From: Paralvinella palmiformis
Lineage: Eukaryota; Annelida; Polychaeta; Terebellida; Alvinellidae
NCBI GenBank assembly: GCA_025642065.1
Contig: JAODUP010000269.1
Span: forward strand, 52,501-116,500
DNA: 64,000 nucleotides
Reading direction: 5' to 3'
How positions within the stretch are numbered: the stretch's first letter is position 1; each line of letters starts with the position of its first letter. Below the pieces are notes generated by a model. That model ran no database searches. It was not told the DNA's origin and worked only from the letters and a program-made list of their open reading frames with translations. Position numbers and translations under genes: made by a program. Positions 52,690 to 64,000 of the stretch are shown in pieces.

Positions 52690-53130
52690 TCATAGTTCTT
52701 CATAATGATAGTAGTCCTCAAAATAACGATAAATCTTCCAAACGGTATCAATGCATGCTTTGTCTCTACTGTCTTCTGCAACACCCACAATTAAATAATC
52801 TTTCATCCTAGCAATCTGGGCACATTCCTTCTCACACCTTCTGTTCACTCGCATTCCACATAAGTATTGCTCATGGACTTCTCTGTTGACATCAATAATG
52901 TATGTCTTTCCTGCTAACTGGAACTTCTTCAACCTGTGAGTATTACTGCTATCCATGATTGAGTAAAGCTGGATGGTTTCTTTTTGTGTCATTTTAAATC
53001 CTGGAGTTGTTGCCCATCGTGCAGTTGTCATTGATTTGATGGCTAAATGCATCAGATGATTGTCATTCTTCAATTCAAATAGATATTTTGACCATCCTGT
53101 CATGTCTGCTTCCAATCCATTTGACACATT
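52690..53130 (-). other. Profilin-like domain exon (terminal exon of the vWA receptor gene)
   Basis: One exon encodes the whole domain, residues ~402-547. Landmarks shared with animal profilins are GW..Y..L at the start, an Ala-Ile pair, RWA..PGF, KMTQKE opening the next helix, L.GK.YI, a strand DYLIVGV with ED after it, and a last helix with TVWKI..YF. The acceptor is cctag at 53131-53135 and joins the upstream exon in phase 0. An insertion around MRVNRRCEKECAQIARM is longer than usual. Confidence 0.78.
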
Positions 53131-56100
53131 CTAGGAAATGAAAATATTTGACATTAAATAATCAAATATGAGTTATGCATAGCAACCTTTTTATCCACCT
53201 TAAGTTTTTAGGTGTTTCAGTAATTAAATATTCCAAATATTCATTGACTATACACACATCTTGTTCAAGTAATTATTCAGTGACTGTGGCACGTCATCGC
53301 TCGGTGCAGCTTTCATTGTTCTTCATTAATAATAATAATAACAATAATAAACTGAATAGCAGTTGTTTACCAAACTGGCAACCTCAGTAGAAAGATGCAG
53401 GTCATTTGTAATTTAATCCCTCACCATGGGAACAAATTCTAAATGAATTTGGAATAGCTGGCATATTCAGGAGATAAAACCTTGTCAACTGCTTGACAGG
53501 ATGATAAATGATCTAGTACCTCATTCAGCCTCACAGATATGAATTCTTAAGATGTTCTTAACATTAACCGAAAACCAAGACTGTATGTGACTGCTAACCA
53601 CACCTTTGTAACTCTTCACTAGATTTGTAATATTTAGATACCAAATCAGATCATTGATCCATTATCTGTCAAATGTTAATATCCACTGACAGTCGATATG
53701 CAATTATAAATTTCAGGCTTACCTCAAACTCTGACATATCTGGGTAATCCTCCTTTTGTTGATCTTCAAGGGTAGGGTCTTTAGACATAAAAACAGGGGT
53801 GCTATACCTGTTGTTTGATGTAGCCAAAGACTGCTCCCTGTTATGGTTTCTGTGTAAGATTAATATCATCACATTATTTATAGTCAGTCAGTGAAAATCT
53901 TTAATGGGATAGCACTGAAAATTACATCAAAACATCTTCAATCATCACCATCCTCGCAACCTTGTCTAAAAAATCACAAGAATCCCTATCTTCCATTAAC
54001 TGTTTGTGGTTATTAAGAAAAGCAGTCTACATTATATAGGGACTGTACAGAAACAGTCATGTTGAATGGCTAATTTAGTTCTAACTATTAACGTTTCTTC
54101 TGTGATCTAGTTCAACAAGAAATATGTTTTTTTCTTCACTTGCTGAATATGTATTTATTTGTAACAACATCTCTAGAAATCTAGAAAACTGTGTCAAGAA
54201 TTAACAGGTATTTAATCTATAAATGATTGTTTAACGGGTAATATCTATCAACTTACATATTTCAGATCTATGTGATCAAGTGTTGTTAATTATGCTAATT
54301 TAGCCAACCTTTCATGCTGTTAGGTCAATTATTTTTACACCATATTCCTATGTTGCTGTTTTATGAAGACTGACTAAAATAGTTCAAAACACTTGCTATG
54401 ACATAACATGTTTATGATAGCAACCTCAGGCTGTTTCTTAAAATAGCATCAAAATGTGTTGTTTGTTAAAAACTGATAAATCTTATAAGATTTTCAGCAT
54501 CACACTCGGATGAAGTAAGAAAATCTCACAACACACTAAATCTTATAAGCTTTACATTGACCAATTTATTAAACATCTATTATGTATTACTGGTGTGGGA
54601 GAGTCATTTTGCCACATAAATCACAAGAATATTACTGCCCTCTTGTTCCTTTATAGAAATAGACTACAGGTATGTCTTAAATGCAATATGTAAGCTTACA
54701 CTGGCAGTCTCTTTTCCAATTCTGATTGATCTAGCTCAAGAAAAACAACACTCACCCTTCTGAGGATTGGATATTTCTTTCTGTTTTGTTTCTCTTTTTT
54801 CTAACCAGGCCGATGATGATACTGACTAATATTATTATAAAAACAAACAAACCACAGCCTATAGCAACAGGTATTATCCATCGTTCATATACTTCAGGCC
54901 TCTGGGTGTCTTGTAATGCTGATGAGAAAAAAATAAAACAGAAGGTAAAATATGCATAGCCATTACTTGAAAAGGTTCCATGACAAAACCCCTTGCACAA
55001 AATCCCAGCTGACAAAATCCCAGCCTCTTATTCCCAAAATAGACAAAATGCCAGTCTCATATAAGATTAATTAATAAGATTAAGTGTGAAGGCCATGTGC
55101 CTGTTATCATATTATATTAAGATAGCATATACAACATTTATGATTACAAAATAAATAAAATAACATGACAAAATAATGATTGCCCCTATGATTGTTGTTC
55201 CAATATGCAGACTTCAATTGGAATTGTATCAAGAAGTAATTAACTTGTGACATGTCAACTCCTGACAATATTGTCATGACACCTCAGTTGTTAGGAAGTG
55301 TGAAAGAAGAGTATATAGACTGTGATCTAGGCATTCAGAAATGAGCAGGCACTAGCTGCAACAGAAATGCTTCAAGACTATATTGGTGAACGACCACAGA
55401 AATGTGCCTGCAAGCTCAGAAAACCTTTGAAGAATGCCTTGTCAACCTGTGTTCAGATTGCCAATTCTCATCTAAGGGTGTAGAGGAGTTCCTGCAGGGT
55501 GTTGGAGCATACATTCTTTTCAAGTGATCATTCATAATAATGTATACATAAATGGAGCATAATATAAGTGTATAGATTGGATATTGTGTTTGTCTCTCAA
55601 TTTGACATTGGAGTGTATATATTATTATTATTATTGTCTCAATTTGACATTAAAATTTGAATTAAAAGTTCCTTGAATTTTCAATATTAAATTTGTTTCT
55701 TTTTATATATGAGACCCCTTGGATTTTGTTCACTTTTGGGATAAGAGGTTGGAATTTTGTCCTGTTACCACTTGAAACTATGCATATACAGAAGCACACA
55801 TCCAGCTTGTCAGATACATACAGAAGCAAACTGTCATACACACATCAGGGTTGTTTGATTTAATTCATGATTTAAATCGCTCTAAAAATAAACGGTTTAG
55901 CTTTTTTGAAAATCTGGATTTATTCATAATTAAAAAAAAAATTAAGTTGTGATTTAATATACAATAACAAATTGTGATTTTGATATATTTTAAATTAGTT
56001 TTTCCAAATTTAATCCTATGCTAGCCATAGTCATTTGTTAAATAATAATTGGCTATTGGCAGATTTCATACCTGAACACCCAGTGGTGGAATCCAATGAC

Positions 56101-57325
56101 AATACAGTCCCATACTATAAAGACATACAGCCTGTATAGTGGGCCTTCATGACCACAACATATCCAACTGGAATGTGACACATCTCCCACATTAATTTGG
56201 ATAATCACCCACCCAATAGACTGATTCAATTACCCCTGGTGCCACCATTCGGTGAATTTCACACTACTGTCTCGGGTTAGAAGTCTCAGAATCACTGTGT
56301 TGTATAGTGATTTACGCGTGTAGTGGCCGATCAATTTCTTACTAAATAGTTGTATTTAGGCTATTTACCACCTATATTTGGATTTTATATATAGTCCTTT
56401 AAGAGTATGTGATCTCCAGATCATAATTTGACATTAAAAAGGATCCAATAGATATATGCCCCTAAATTAAGTAACGTTCAGCGAGATTTGCATGGCTGTC
56501 ATGGCCCGGCTTGTCTAGTTCAAACTTATTTTTGTAGAACCTTTGCCATCTGACATGACGATGTGAATGGATAAAACCACATAGATTGGGTGATTTCTAT
56601 TACTGTAACATTGGTATTTATGCATGATATCATGTGAACTGTTTTATTTTCTGAATCAGCCATTCATGCAATCTTTGCTACGTATAAATGACAAGGGTGT
56701 TAATACTCTAATGTAATAAAAAAGTATTTAATAATATACAGGTGATACAATCATACATATATGATTGGTTCCGAGATACAAGTAAAAATTATATTTCTAA
56801 AACTCTACATTAAATATTTTTTTTAATCTTCATTAAAATCAATTTATATTCATCTAATAGTTTAATTTTAAAATCAGTTATTTAATCCATTCAAATCCAT
56901 GCTAAAAAATCCCAGTACGGGTCAACATGAATAACTAAGTCTAAGGCTTATTAGTTGTGTCATTCATCTGGAAAGATCAGTCCGCCCAATCAAATCCTTT
57001 GAAAAGGCACAATCGCTCCGTATAATATCAAATATTTTGCTGAAAGATTTCCAGTATTTAGCGTTAGTGAAAAGTTGCCATCCATTGTTAACAGTAGACG
57101 CCATAGTTGTTTCTAACCAGAGAACGCAGTTGGTAACCGATGCAACGCATTTCGCCTGGATCGGTCTATTGGAGATGAATGAGCCTTCAGCAACGGCACA
57201 ATAGACTGACAGGTGAAGCCACATAATGTAACCATTAGAGTTTGGAACTTTAACTTTATAAAACTGCCTTTGAGGTTGAAATTATCATTAGAGATCATGA
57301 TTTTTATCAACCATGACAGATACAA

Positions 57326-57374
<49 letters not shown>

Positions 57375-60300
57375 GCTTGATCTGTTTGGGACTAAAGTCT
57401 AAACTGAGTTAAACCACTGTCAAATTAATTTTCAGTCATAATTAATCACTAACTGTTCAAATAAAATATTCAATTATTACCCATCTGAAGCACATAAACA
57501 TGATAACTACCAATATGTGAACACATTACAAAAACAGTAACAAATATTCAGATGTTCAGCAGGTTTGTTGCTTTGTCTAGACCAAACCTGTTTTGTGGCC
57601 GGTCTGGATGGCACTAGTATTTGTATAAATCCTATCAATTCATGCTGAATTGGACGGAAGATGGAGAAATGTAATGTCTACATCACGCAGGTCAGAGTTC
57701 ATGGTTTAGCAAACCTTTGTAACTATACAAATTAGAAGTTAGAACACTTTTAAACGGTTTTTTTACCTTTGAACCAGTTAATTGTGTTTTCCACATTGTG
57801 AAAACAAGTTAGCAATTAAGTGAAATAACATGTGTGAATGGCTAAGTGCTGGTGAATAAATCAAAAGGATGTTCGTTTACTTTATTGATCTACAGAAGAA
57901 TGGCTAACAGCATATATAAACATATCTTATTATACAAATCTGTCATTACTTGCCCATTTATATATTTCCAAGTATGAATCCTGGATATTTTATATATATT
58001 GTACATAATGTTTACTTAAATGGATTATCATGAATAAAACATATCTGCAAACTTGTTGTTTTGTTTCATTTCCAGCAATTAAAACCCAAACCACTAACAA
58101 TAAAAATTAATGCATTCTTCTCACAAAGGTAGACCTCTCCCTACAGACATGATATTCAAAGAGTGTTTGACAGCTCAAACCAGGTTTTTGGCAACGTCAT
58201 GTCAAAAACAGGTTTTTGATGTGATAAACCAAACCCTGGCTTGAAAGATGCAGATTGGAGATGAGATCAGGATCTTTTTGTGAGGAGTAGCTCATGAGCT
58301 GCCTGGATTTCGATGGGAGTGAGATTCTGGATTGTATATGTTAGTTCCAGACAGTAAGCGAGGAGGTAGTTGGATTTTGTTTGTTTTATTAAAGCATTTC
58401 TTTAAACTTTGTCTGTATGAAGACATTCCTCTGCAACAAGTCTTACCCAAGCATGACATGCATCAGCAATCCTAATGGGCTCAGATAGTATGCGATCCAG
58501 ATCTTGTACTACAGCTGAGACGATATCTATGAGATTAAGTATCATTTTTTGTCATCCAGTTGGTAAATATATCGATTAAAGTAACCAGACCTCTTAGGCT
58601 ACAAGACAAATTAACAAACAATCTCACTAATCAGAAAAAATCAAATGAATTAGGCCACCAACAAATCATATCAAAAATGCATAATTACAAATGTGACAGT
58701 TACTAATTGTTCCTACCAATAGCAGAATACCTTAAATACTGGATTATGATTGAGTGTGCCCACAGTGCAATGGATGATTTAACATTTTTGCCATTATATT
58801 ATTCTTATATCAATAAATAGCATCTTGTAGATTTATATCAGTTTACCAACTACTTTTCATGTGAATCTATGTTAAATATATATAAATTTGTAGACCAATA
58901 TAATCTGTCCTGAGAGAAACTAAGTTTAAGCCACTGAGCTGGACTAAACTTGTTTATCCTTGGGTTGAAGTCCAACCCTGGTAAACACACAACGAGCTCA
59001 TGTTAACTTTCTCATATTATTTTACGAACGTTATGAGCGTTCATCATGAGATATACAGTACTAGGGTTTAGCCGTGGTCATTATGGTCTTATTAATAAAT
59101 TTACGACTACAACCTTGTTGACAAGCCAGTTGTAGGAAAGAAGGAAAAGAAAAAACGAACAGAATAAAGGAAACAGGGAAAAAAGTAATGGAAAGAAAGA
59201 AACACCTCATATCTACTAATTTTCCAATACTAATGCAGCTTAAAAGTCCTAAATAATATATTTGTGAATATTATTTCAAACAATAATTGTAACTTGAAGA
59301 TTTTAAAATCAATGTTTCATACATAATTTTAATATAATTGCAATCTATATCAGTATAAACCACACAGCTGTAATTCATATTTGCAAGAAGCCAATTCTGA
59401 ATTGATCCATCACAGGAATACAATATCTGGGATTATCTTTGATCATTAATGGCTTCTGTGGCGGCCTCAATTAAGAGGAATGGTTTCTAATTGGGATGGC
59501 TCCTAACTTATAATTGAAGTGGGGAGGCTTCTGATTTAATTGCCATAAGAAAGAGTATAAAAGATACCATGGCTCATAACAGAACTCCCGAAATCATTAT
59601 TCACTGTCAGCAAGCATAGAATCCGGTACATTATCTGCTCAACTGACCAGCCCACCCGATGTACCAAAGAAGGCTAAAAGGTCATCTCCTCCCTGAAGAC
59701 TACAAACTTCCAGATCATCACCTTGCAGTATTGATTATAAGAAAATCAATATTCCTACCAGACATCATCACCCCACTTCTCCTGAAAGACCTATGTAGAC
59801 ACCACCATCAACAATAAAGACAGAACAGAAGTCAACACGAGGTGGAGGGTGGAGTTAAAGTTTGTCATCATGGCCCCATATATACCAAGTTATCAACCAG
59901 GTGCCCAGGATGATAGGAACGCCAATCTTCGACTAACTCCGCCACTCTATCCACCTCGTGAATGGAATAGTTCGATCTAACTGATTGTCATCGTACAAAC
60001 AATATCCGTGAAAGGTGGAACAACAAGTTTTTCAGTATGGTAGGACAGCACCACCTTTCAGTCTGGAAGATTATCCAGCGGTTCCAACGTGAATAATCGA
60101 CTGCATGCACTGTACTCCAACAAAGTCCTGTTGGGAACCCTGCCGGGAAGCGAACAATGGCCAGGTAAGTCTGCAGTAGAGAATGAAGACCCTGTGCCAG
60201 GACCATGCCAATAGCTCGAAAATGATTCCAGACTTTCTTAATGGTGTTCACCACAACATCCGTGTCACCAAGAAGTTTCAAAGAGATTGAACTATTGTGA

Positions 60301-63300
60301 TAATGTGGTATGAAATCTGCATGTGATATAAAATAATGTATATGATATGTATAATGCACGAATGAATTGTTTATGTGATAACGTGGTATGAAGTCTGCAT
60401 ATGGTACTTTTTTTCTTTTTTCCCATCCAATTTTTCTCTTTTTCCCCGTTTCCTGTTTTTATTATTACAATTTTATTTAGTTTTACAATTTCTTAGTAAT
60501 TGTGGTAAATGCATTCCAAATTGCTGGCGTACCTGGCAGTGAGTACACTCGTTCTACCGTATGTGCTCGCGATGTGTAAAGGTAGCTGGATATGGCGTCT
60601 ATTATCTTAATATGCTCCTAGCCACCACACTACACAAAACAGATTAGGCCAAGGCGAAAACACACACATACCAATGACGTCGTTCTTCGCTATGAAATGC
60701 TGTCCTCCGTCATCACAAAGGCAGAGGTACTATTTGAACAGTTTCTGGCCCAGCATATCCTCTCGGAGTCTGTAGCCGACCACTTCACCGACTTAGTGAA
60801 AGTAATGTTTCCAGACAGCGACCCTTTTAGCGGGGTTCGCAAATTCTACTGTGCTGTTGTGCAAAAATGTTTTGAAAATCTTCCCATATGATGACAGAGT
60901 GATAAATGATTTGGTTGTGCTGTTCCAGTACAACCAAACCCGATGAACTAACGTATGCCATAATTATTCATCTGGCTGAGCGCTTTGCTACTCTTGTTGA
61001 CCAATAGGTACCAAAAGAAGAATTTGAGGACTACCAGCTTATATGGAGGACACTGAGATCGACATGGAAGAAGGTGGTGTACAGAACTCTGTTGCCCGTT
61101 ACTGGGATGAAATCTTGAAAATAAAGACCGCAATGGGACAGATGCAGTTCCCTACACTTGGACAAGTAATGATCGCTGTTCTCAGTTTGCTAAACAATGA
61201 AATGCTGACTGTCAGAGAGCGTTTTCTGTTGTCCGAAAAATGCATACAGCGTGTCATCAAGAGCCTCAATGTGGACACGCTCACACTGCTTTTACAGTGC
61301 AAGCTATAAAAAAAACGACAGGTATTGCTATGAGTTAAATGTATCAGAGGAGATGGTGGCTCTAGCAAAACGTGCCACACACGAGTGCAACATACAGCAC
61401 TAGTAAAATGTCATGTTTGGACCTACGTACTGTCTGCACAACAACTTAACAAATATAGTCTCGATCAATGTGAATACCTAATTCTTACAAAGTATGTTAA
61501 TAAATATAGAATCAATAAATAATAATTGACACCAACGATCGTGGTCCTGTTTTCGGTGAACTTAAGGTTTTGTTGACACGTTTATGGTTTTACTCATCCT
61601 GAACTACTGTTTCATTTCTCGGAGGTTGACAGGTATGGATAATATAACTTTACAAAAGAAGTAAGATCACTGCCTTCTGTCACTGTCTTTCTGCACCAAC
61701 AAGTTGTTCGGGGTATAAATCAAAAGAAAAAAAATATTTGAGTCATTCTGCAAAGTAACACGAGAGGCCTGACATTCCAATTCCATATCCTGTTTGGTGT
61801 ACTATTTACTTCCTGGTGTAGACTGACACTATTTATTAATGTAAAAATCACCAACTATCAGCAATTATTATCAGGAAAAAAAATTTGAACCAGACACCTC
61901 CACCGAAACAATAACGTAACAACAACACCAAAAATCAACACCATGTGGCAATAGACGACATACAGAGGAATCTACCTCAAATATCAACAGCAACAACGTT
62001 AATGAAAATTATATTTGGTGTCATTTCTTGCTAAAGTATAATACATACGTATTGTTAACAATAACCTACTCAAGATAGCGGAGTCAATTGTCACAATAAG
62101 ATGGGAAACAGATATTGGTTATCTCTCTGTAAAGTATCTGGGGAGGACATATGTCGTCTTTATGATAGAAACATACCGATTAAATTAGGTGTCTTGTAGA
62201 AAGTTAATTACCTGCACATTTGTACTTCATACTTATTGCGTCACATAGACATTCAAGTCCCTTTGAACAAGTACCACATCTCGACTTATAGACGTCAGCA
62301 ACTCTGCTATAAATAGGTTTGTTTTGATTACCTGAAACGAAAATGGTTACTTTTTTAGAATCCCTCAACGAATAGCTCTTCTAAGTAACTATTTGTGTAC
62401 GTAATTTTGTGTTCCCTTTTCAAAATACTTCGTTAATTTATTCCCGTTCTTGCCAGAAATATTTATTGCATGATCCTGAAATCCTAACTACATTCTTCAA
62501 CTGTCACCATTCTGCTCGCAGTATGTTTTGTACATTTGTTGGAAGACCCAAATTAATACGAAGTTTGTGCCACAAGCTACAAAACTTATATTTATCGGAA
62601 GCCGCTTACCAATTTTATGGGGGTTCGATCTCGTTTTATTCAGTATTTCCATCCAATTGTCCACACAAGCGTAGTAATCATTTGATGTTGCCAGTTCTGC
62701 TACTTGATACTCGCGCTTGATCGCCACTTTCAGCCAGGCACCAACTCCGACACTAAAGATCTTGACACCTCCATCTCGTAGTACCTTTGCCCATTCTTGG
62801 GATGTGTGTCCCTCATACGACACAGGTTCCCCCTCGGCTCCATCAAAGAAAATCCATAGTATCTGTTTCACATCATCACCATCACCATTAGCTTTGGATT
62901 GATCAAAGATTTCCTTAGCGCGGAATAAAGCGGCTGCGATATCACTTCTGTGTGTATCATCATTCTTGGTTCTGAGAGCATTCAATCGATCGAAAATTAT
63001 ACAGGAATCGATAGCGTTCTCGTCGTCGGATATGCCATCAAATTCTGGTGTCACTTCGTTCCCGAATGACACCACAGTAATCCTGGTGTATTTACTATTT
63101 ATCAGTATTTTTTGTTGTTCGGATAAGAATGATATTAGATTGTAGATGAAATTCTTCGTTTGATTGGCCTCGAATTCGCCAATACTTTTTGATCGATCTA
63201 TTATAAAAAGCAGATTAAGACGATGCTCATAGGTGTCGGTGAACGCTTTAAGGAGGTTCGCCGAACGGATTTCTTTAGCACTATCCCCCTCGGCCATGGA

Positions 63301-63402
63301 ACATACATTTGGATCCGTAGTATTCTCCGTCGATACGCAATCCACAAATAACAATAATGTTATGAACTTAGCGAATAGTTCAAATTTTGAACGCTGCCTC
63401 AT
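52690..63402 (-). CDS. Single-pass receptor: signal peptide - vWA - Cys-rich - TM - profilin-like domain
   Basis: Exons: 63402-62610, 62331-62212, 54918-54756, 53849-53723, 53130-52690. All are GT/AG with matching phases (1, 1, 2, 0): 547 residues. Residues 1-25 are a signal peptide (FITLLLFVDC). A von Willebrand A domain (~62-255) opens LLFIIDRSKS, giving the MIDAS residues D69, S71 and S73; Ser replaces Thr near 153 and the third loop is FDGAEG (D187). Residues 265-304 hold a Cys-rich, EGF-like snippet (RCGTCSKGLECLC). One membrane helix lies at ~319-346, followed by RKKR. The cytoplasmic 146-residue exon aligns by eye with profilin: GWSKYL (Trp/Tyr of the poly-proline site), RWATTPGF, QLAGKTYII, DYLIVGVAED and the C-terminal helix TVWKIYRYF. 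The start is ATG 63402; an upstream in-frame GTG is not a credible start. Introns are 278 bp, 7.3 kb, 906 bp and 592 bp. The role is inferred: linking ligand or matrix binding to actin. Confidence 0.85.
54966..55778. mobile_element. DNA transposon with long (~90 bp) inverted ends beside the TM exon
   Basis: The left end (~54966-55060) and the reverse complement of the right end (~55685-55778) share the order: ttgaaaaggtt/tcaagtggt, gacaaaa, cctcttat(t)cccaaaa, gacaaaat, then a gtctcatat block. The interior carries a faint coding relic near 55340-55530 (VEEFLQGVGAY), compatible with a MULE. The left end lies about 45 bp upstream of the acceptor of the membrane-helix exon. Confidence 0.65.
56213..57172. 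mobile_element. Inverted-repeat DNA element, ~960 bp, copy 2
   Basis: The left end ccaatagactgattcaa and the reverse complement of the right end ccaatagaccgatccag match over 17 bases with three mismatches. The interior is the same as 28724-29663. It lies in the 7.3 kb intron of the vWA-profilin gene. Confidence 0.75.
57173..59579. other. Intron of the vWA-profilin gene, no exon seen
   Basis: Contains a (CA)(TA) run at 57329-57371 and AT-rich sequence. No additional in-phase exon is needed between 62212 and 54918. Confidence 0.35.
59580..60280 (+). pseudogene. MULE-like transposase relic
   Basis: Plus-strand frames include TNNIRERWNNKFFSMVGQHH followed by LSVWKIIQRFQRE, reminiscent of the NNxxEGWNxxF...HPxxW...LKxEQ block at the end of MULE-type transposases. 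LNGVHHNI follows about 70 residues later. Stops and frameshifts are present. The family call rests on this pattern alone. Confidence 0.5.
60690..61410 (+). pseudogene. hAT-like transposase relic (C-terminal dimerisation region)
   Basis: One open block (60697-60891) reads SVADHFTDLVKVMFPDSDPF. A second (61043-61309) contains RYWDEILKIK, FPTLGQVMIAVLSL, a run RERFLLSEK in place of the ERxFS motif, and DTLTLLLQCKL, resembling the hAT dimerisation tail. Frames are broken between the blocks. It sits in the large intron of the vWA-profilin gene. Confidence 0.6.
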
Positions 63403-63859
63403 GTTAACCCAGAGAAGTGATATCTGACAAAAGAACGAACACTTCACTTCGTGACCAGAAACTAAAACGACGAATTATGTTTAACTCACTGAATGCTTCT
63501 CACAGACACACACACATGACTATATGTTACCAAAGCCCCATCTTCACTAGTAAGACGTCGCTATAAACACCAAAACTAGATATCAACGAACCGTGATGTC
63601 ACGGTCTGATGACCTCACACACACACGCACACACACACACACACACGCTGTGTATATATACTAGTAATTTCATGAAAATTTGCTTTAAAATGTGTATTTG
63701 TTATTGTTTGTTGTTAATCATGAATATACACACATATAACATAGCAGTCTAAGTTAGTGTAAAGTTATTTTAACATAATGAATGCAAGCTCTAACATCAT
63801 TCATTATATATCTCTCACATTGCCACCAAACAATTAGAATAACAAGCAACCTATTAACT

Positions 63860-63895
<36 letters not shown>

Positions 63896-64000
63896 TATGT
63901 TGTTTGACCTGGAAAATGGATGTAGGTCTATGTACAGCGGCCTATTACCTACCGTACCAGAGTCAGGTTGTCAACTGTACTTGAGTGATAGATTGTAGTA
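63403..64000. other. Upstream region of the vWA-profilin gene
   Basis: Expected promoter and 5' UTR on the minus strand. (CA)n at 63616-63648 and (TA)n at 63862-63891 are visible. No promoter motif can be assigned. Confidence 0.35.

Noticed and set aside
60000..60359. 123-residue minus-strand open frame
   Set aside because: Antisense to the MULE-like relic, whose plus-strand reading shows the recognisable block.
63403..63447. Upstream GTG-initiated extension of the vWA protein
   Set aside because: GTG is not a normal animal start, and the ATG at 63402 begins a good signal peptide.

Overview
The window is nuclear DNA from an animal, most likely a mollusc or another lophotrochozoan. The signs are short exons with GT/AG borders in long introns, four recognisable animal gene families, very abundant microsatellites, tRNA-headed SINEs, CR1-type LINEs, a Ty3/gypsy relic and many inverted-repeat DNA transposons. 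Coding sequence is under 10 percent. Long open frames inside microsatellites are not genes. Gene models were assembled by hand from splice signals, reading phase and family motifs; every junction listed keeps the reading phase.

Layout. (1) 1596-4899, plus: the last five exons of a calpain-type penta-EF-hand protein whose 5' part lies off the left edge. (2) 19521-6490, minus: an apparently complete TMC (transmembrane channel-like) gene in 17 coding exons, 811 codons, converging tail to tail on the calpain gene. (3) 19522-41713: about 22 kb with no convincing gene, filled with SINEs, a Tigger-like MITE, a CR1 LINE, a broken Ty3/gypsy element, paired inverted-repeat elements and simple repeats. 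(4) 41714-51618, plus: a sigma-class glutathione S-transferase in six exons, with pogo/Tigger and CR1 relics in its introns. (5) 63402-52690, minus: a five-exon gene for a 547-residue single-pass membrane protein. It has a signal peptide, an extracellular von Willebrand A domain, a short Cys-rich module, a membrane helix and a cytoplasmic domain with the sequence hallmarks of profilin. MULE-like and hAT-like relics sit in its 7.3 kb intron.

The vWA-TM-profilin protein is the most unusual item. It would physically couple an extracellular adhesion-type domain to an actin/poly-proline-binding module, an architecture I do not recognise from any named family. The four genes show no obvious shared pathway. 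They form two convergent pairs (calpain/TMC and GST/vWA-profilin) separated by the repeat-rich block.
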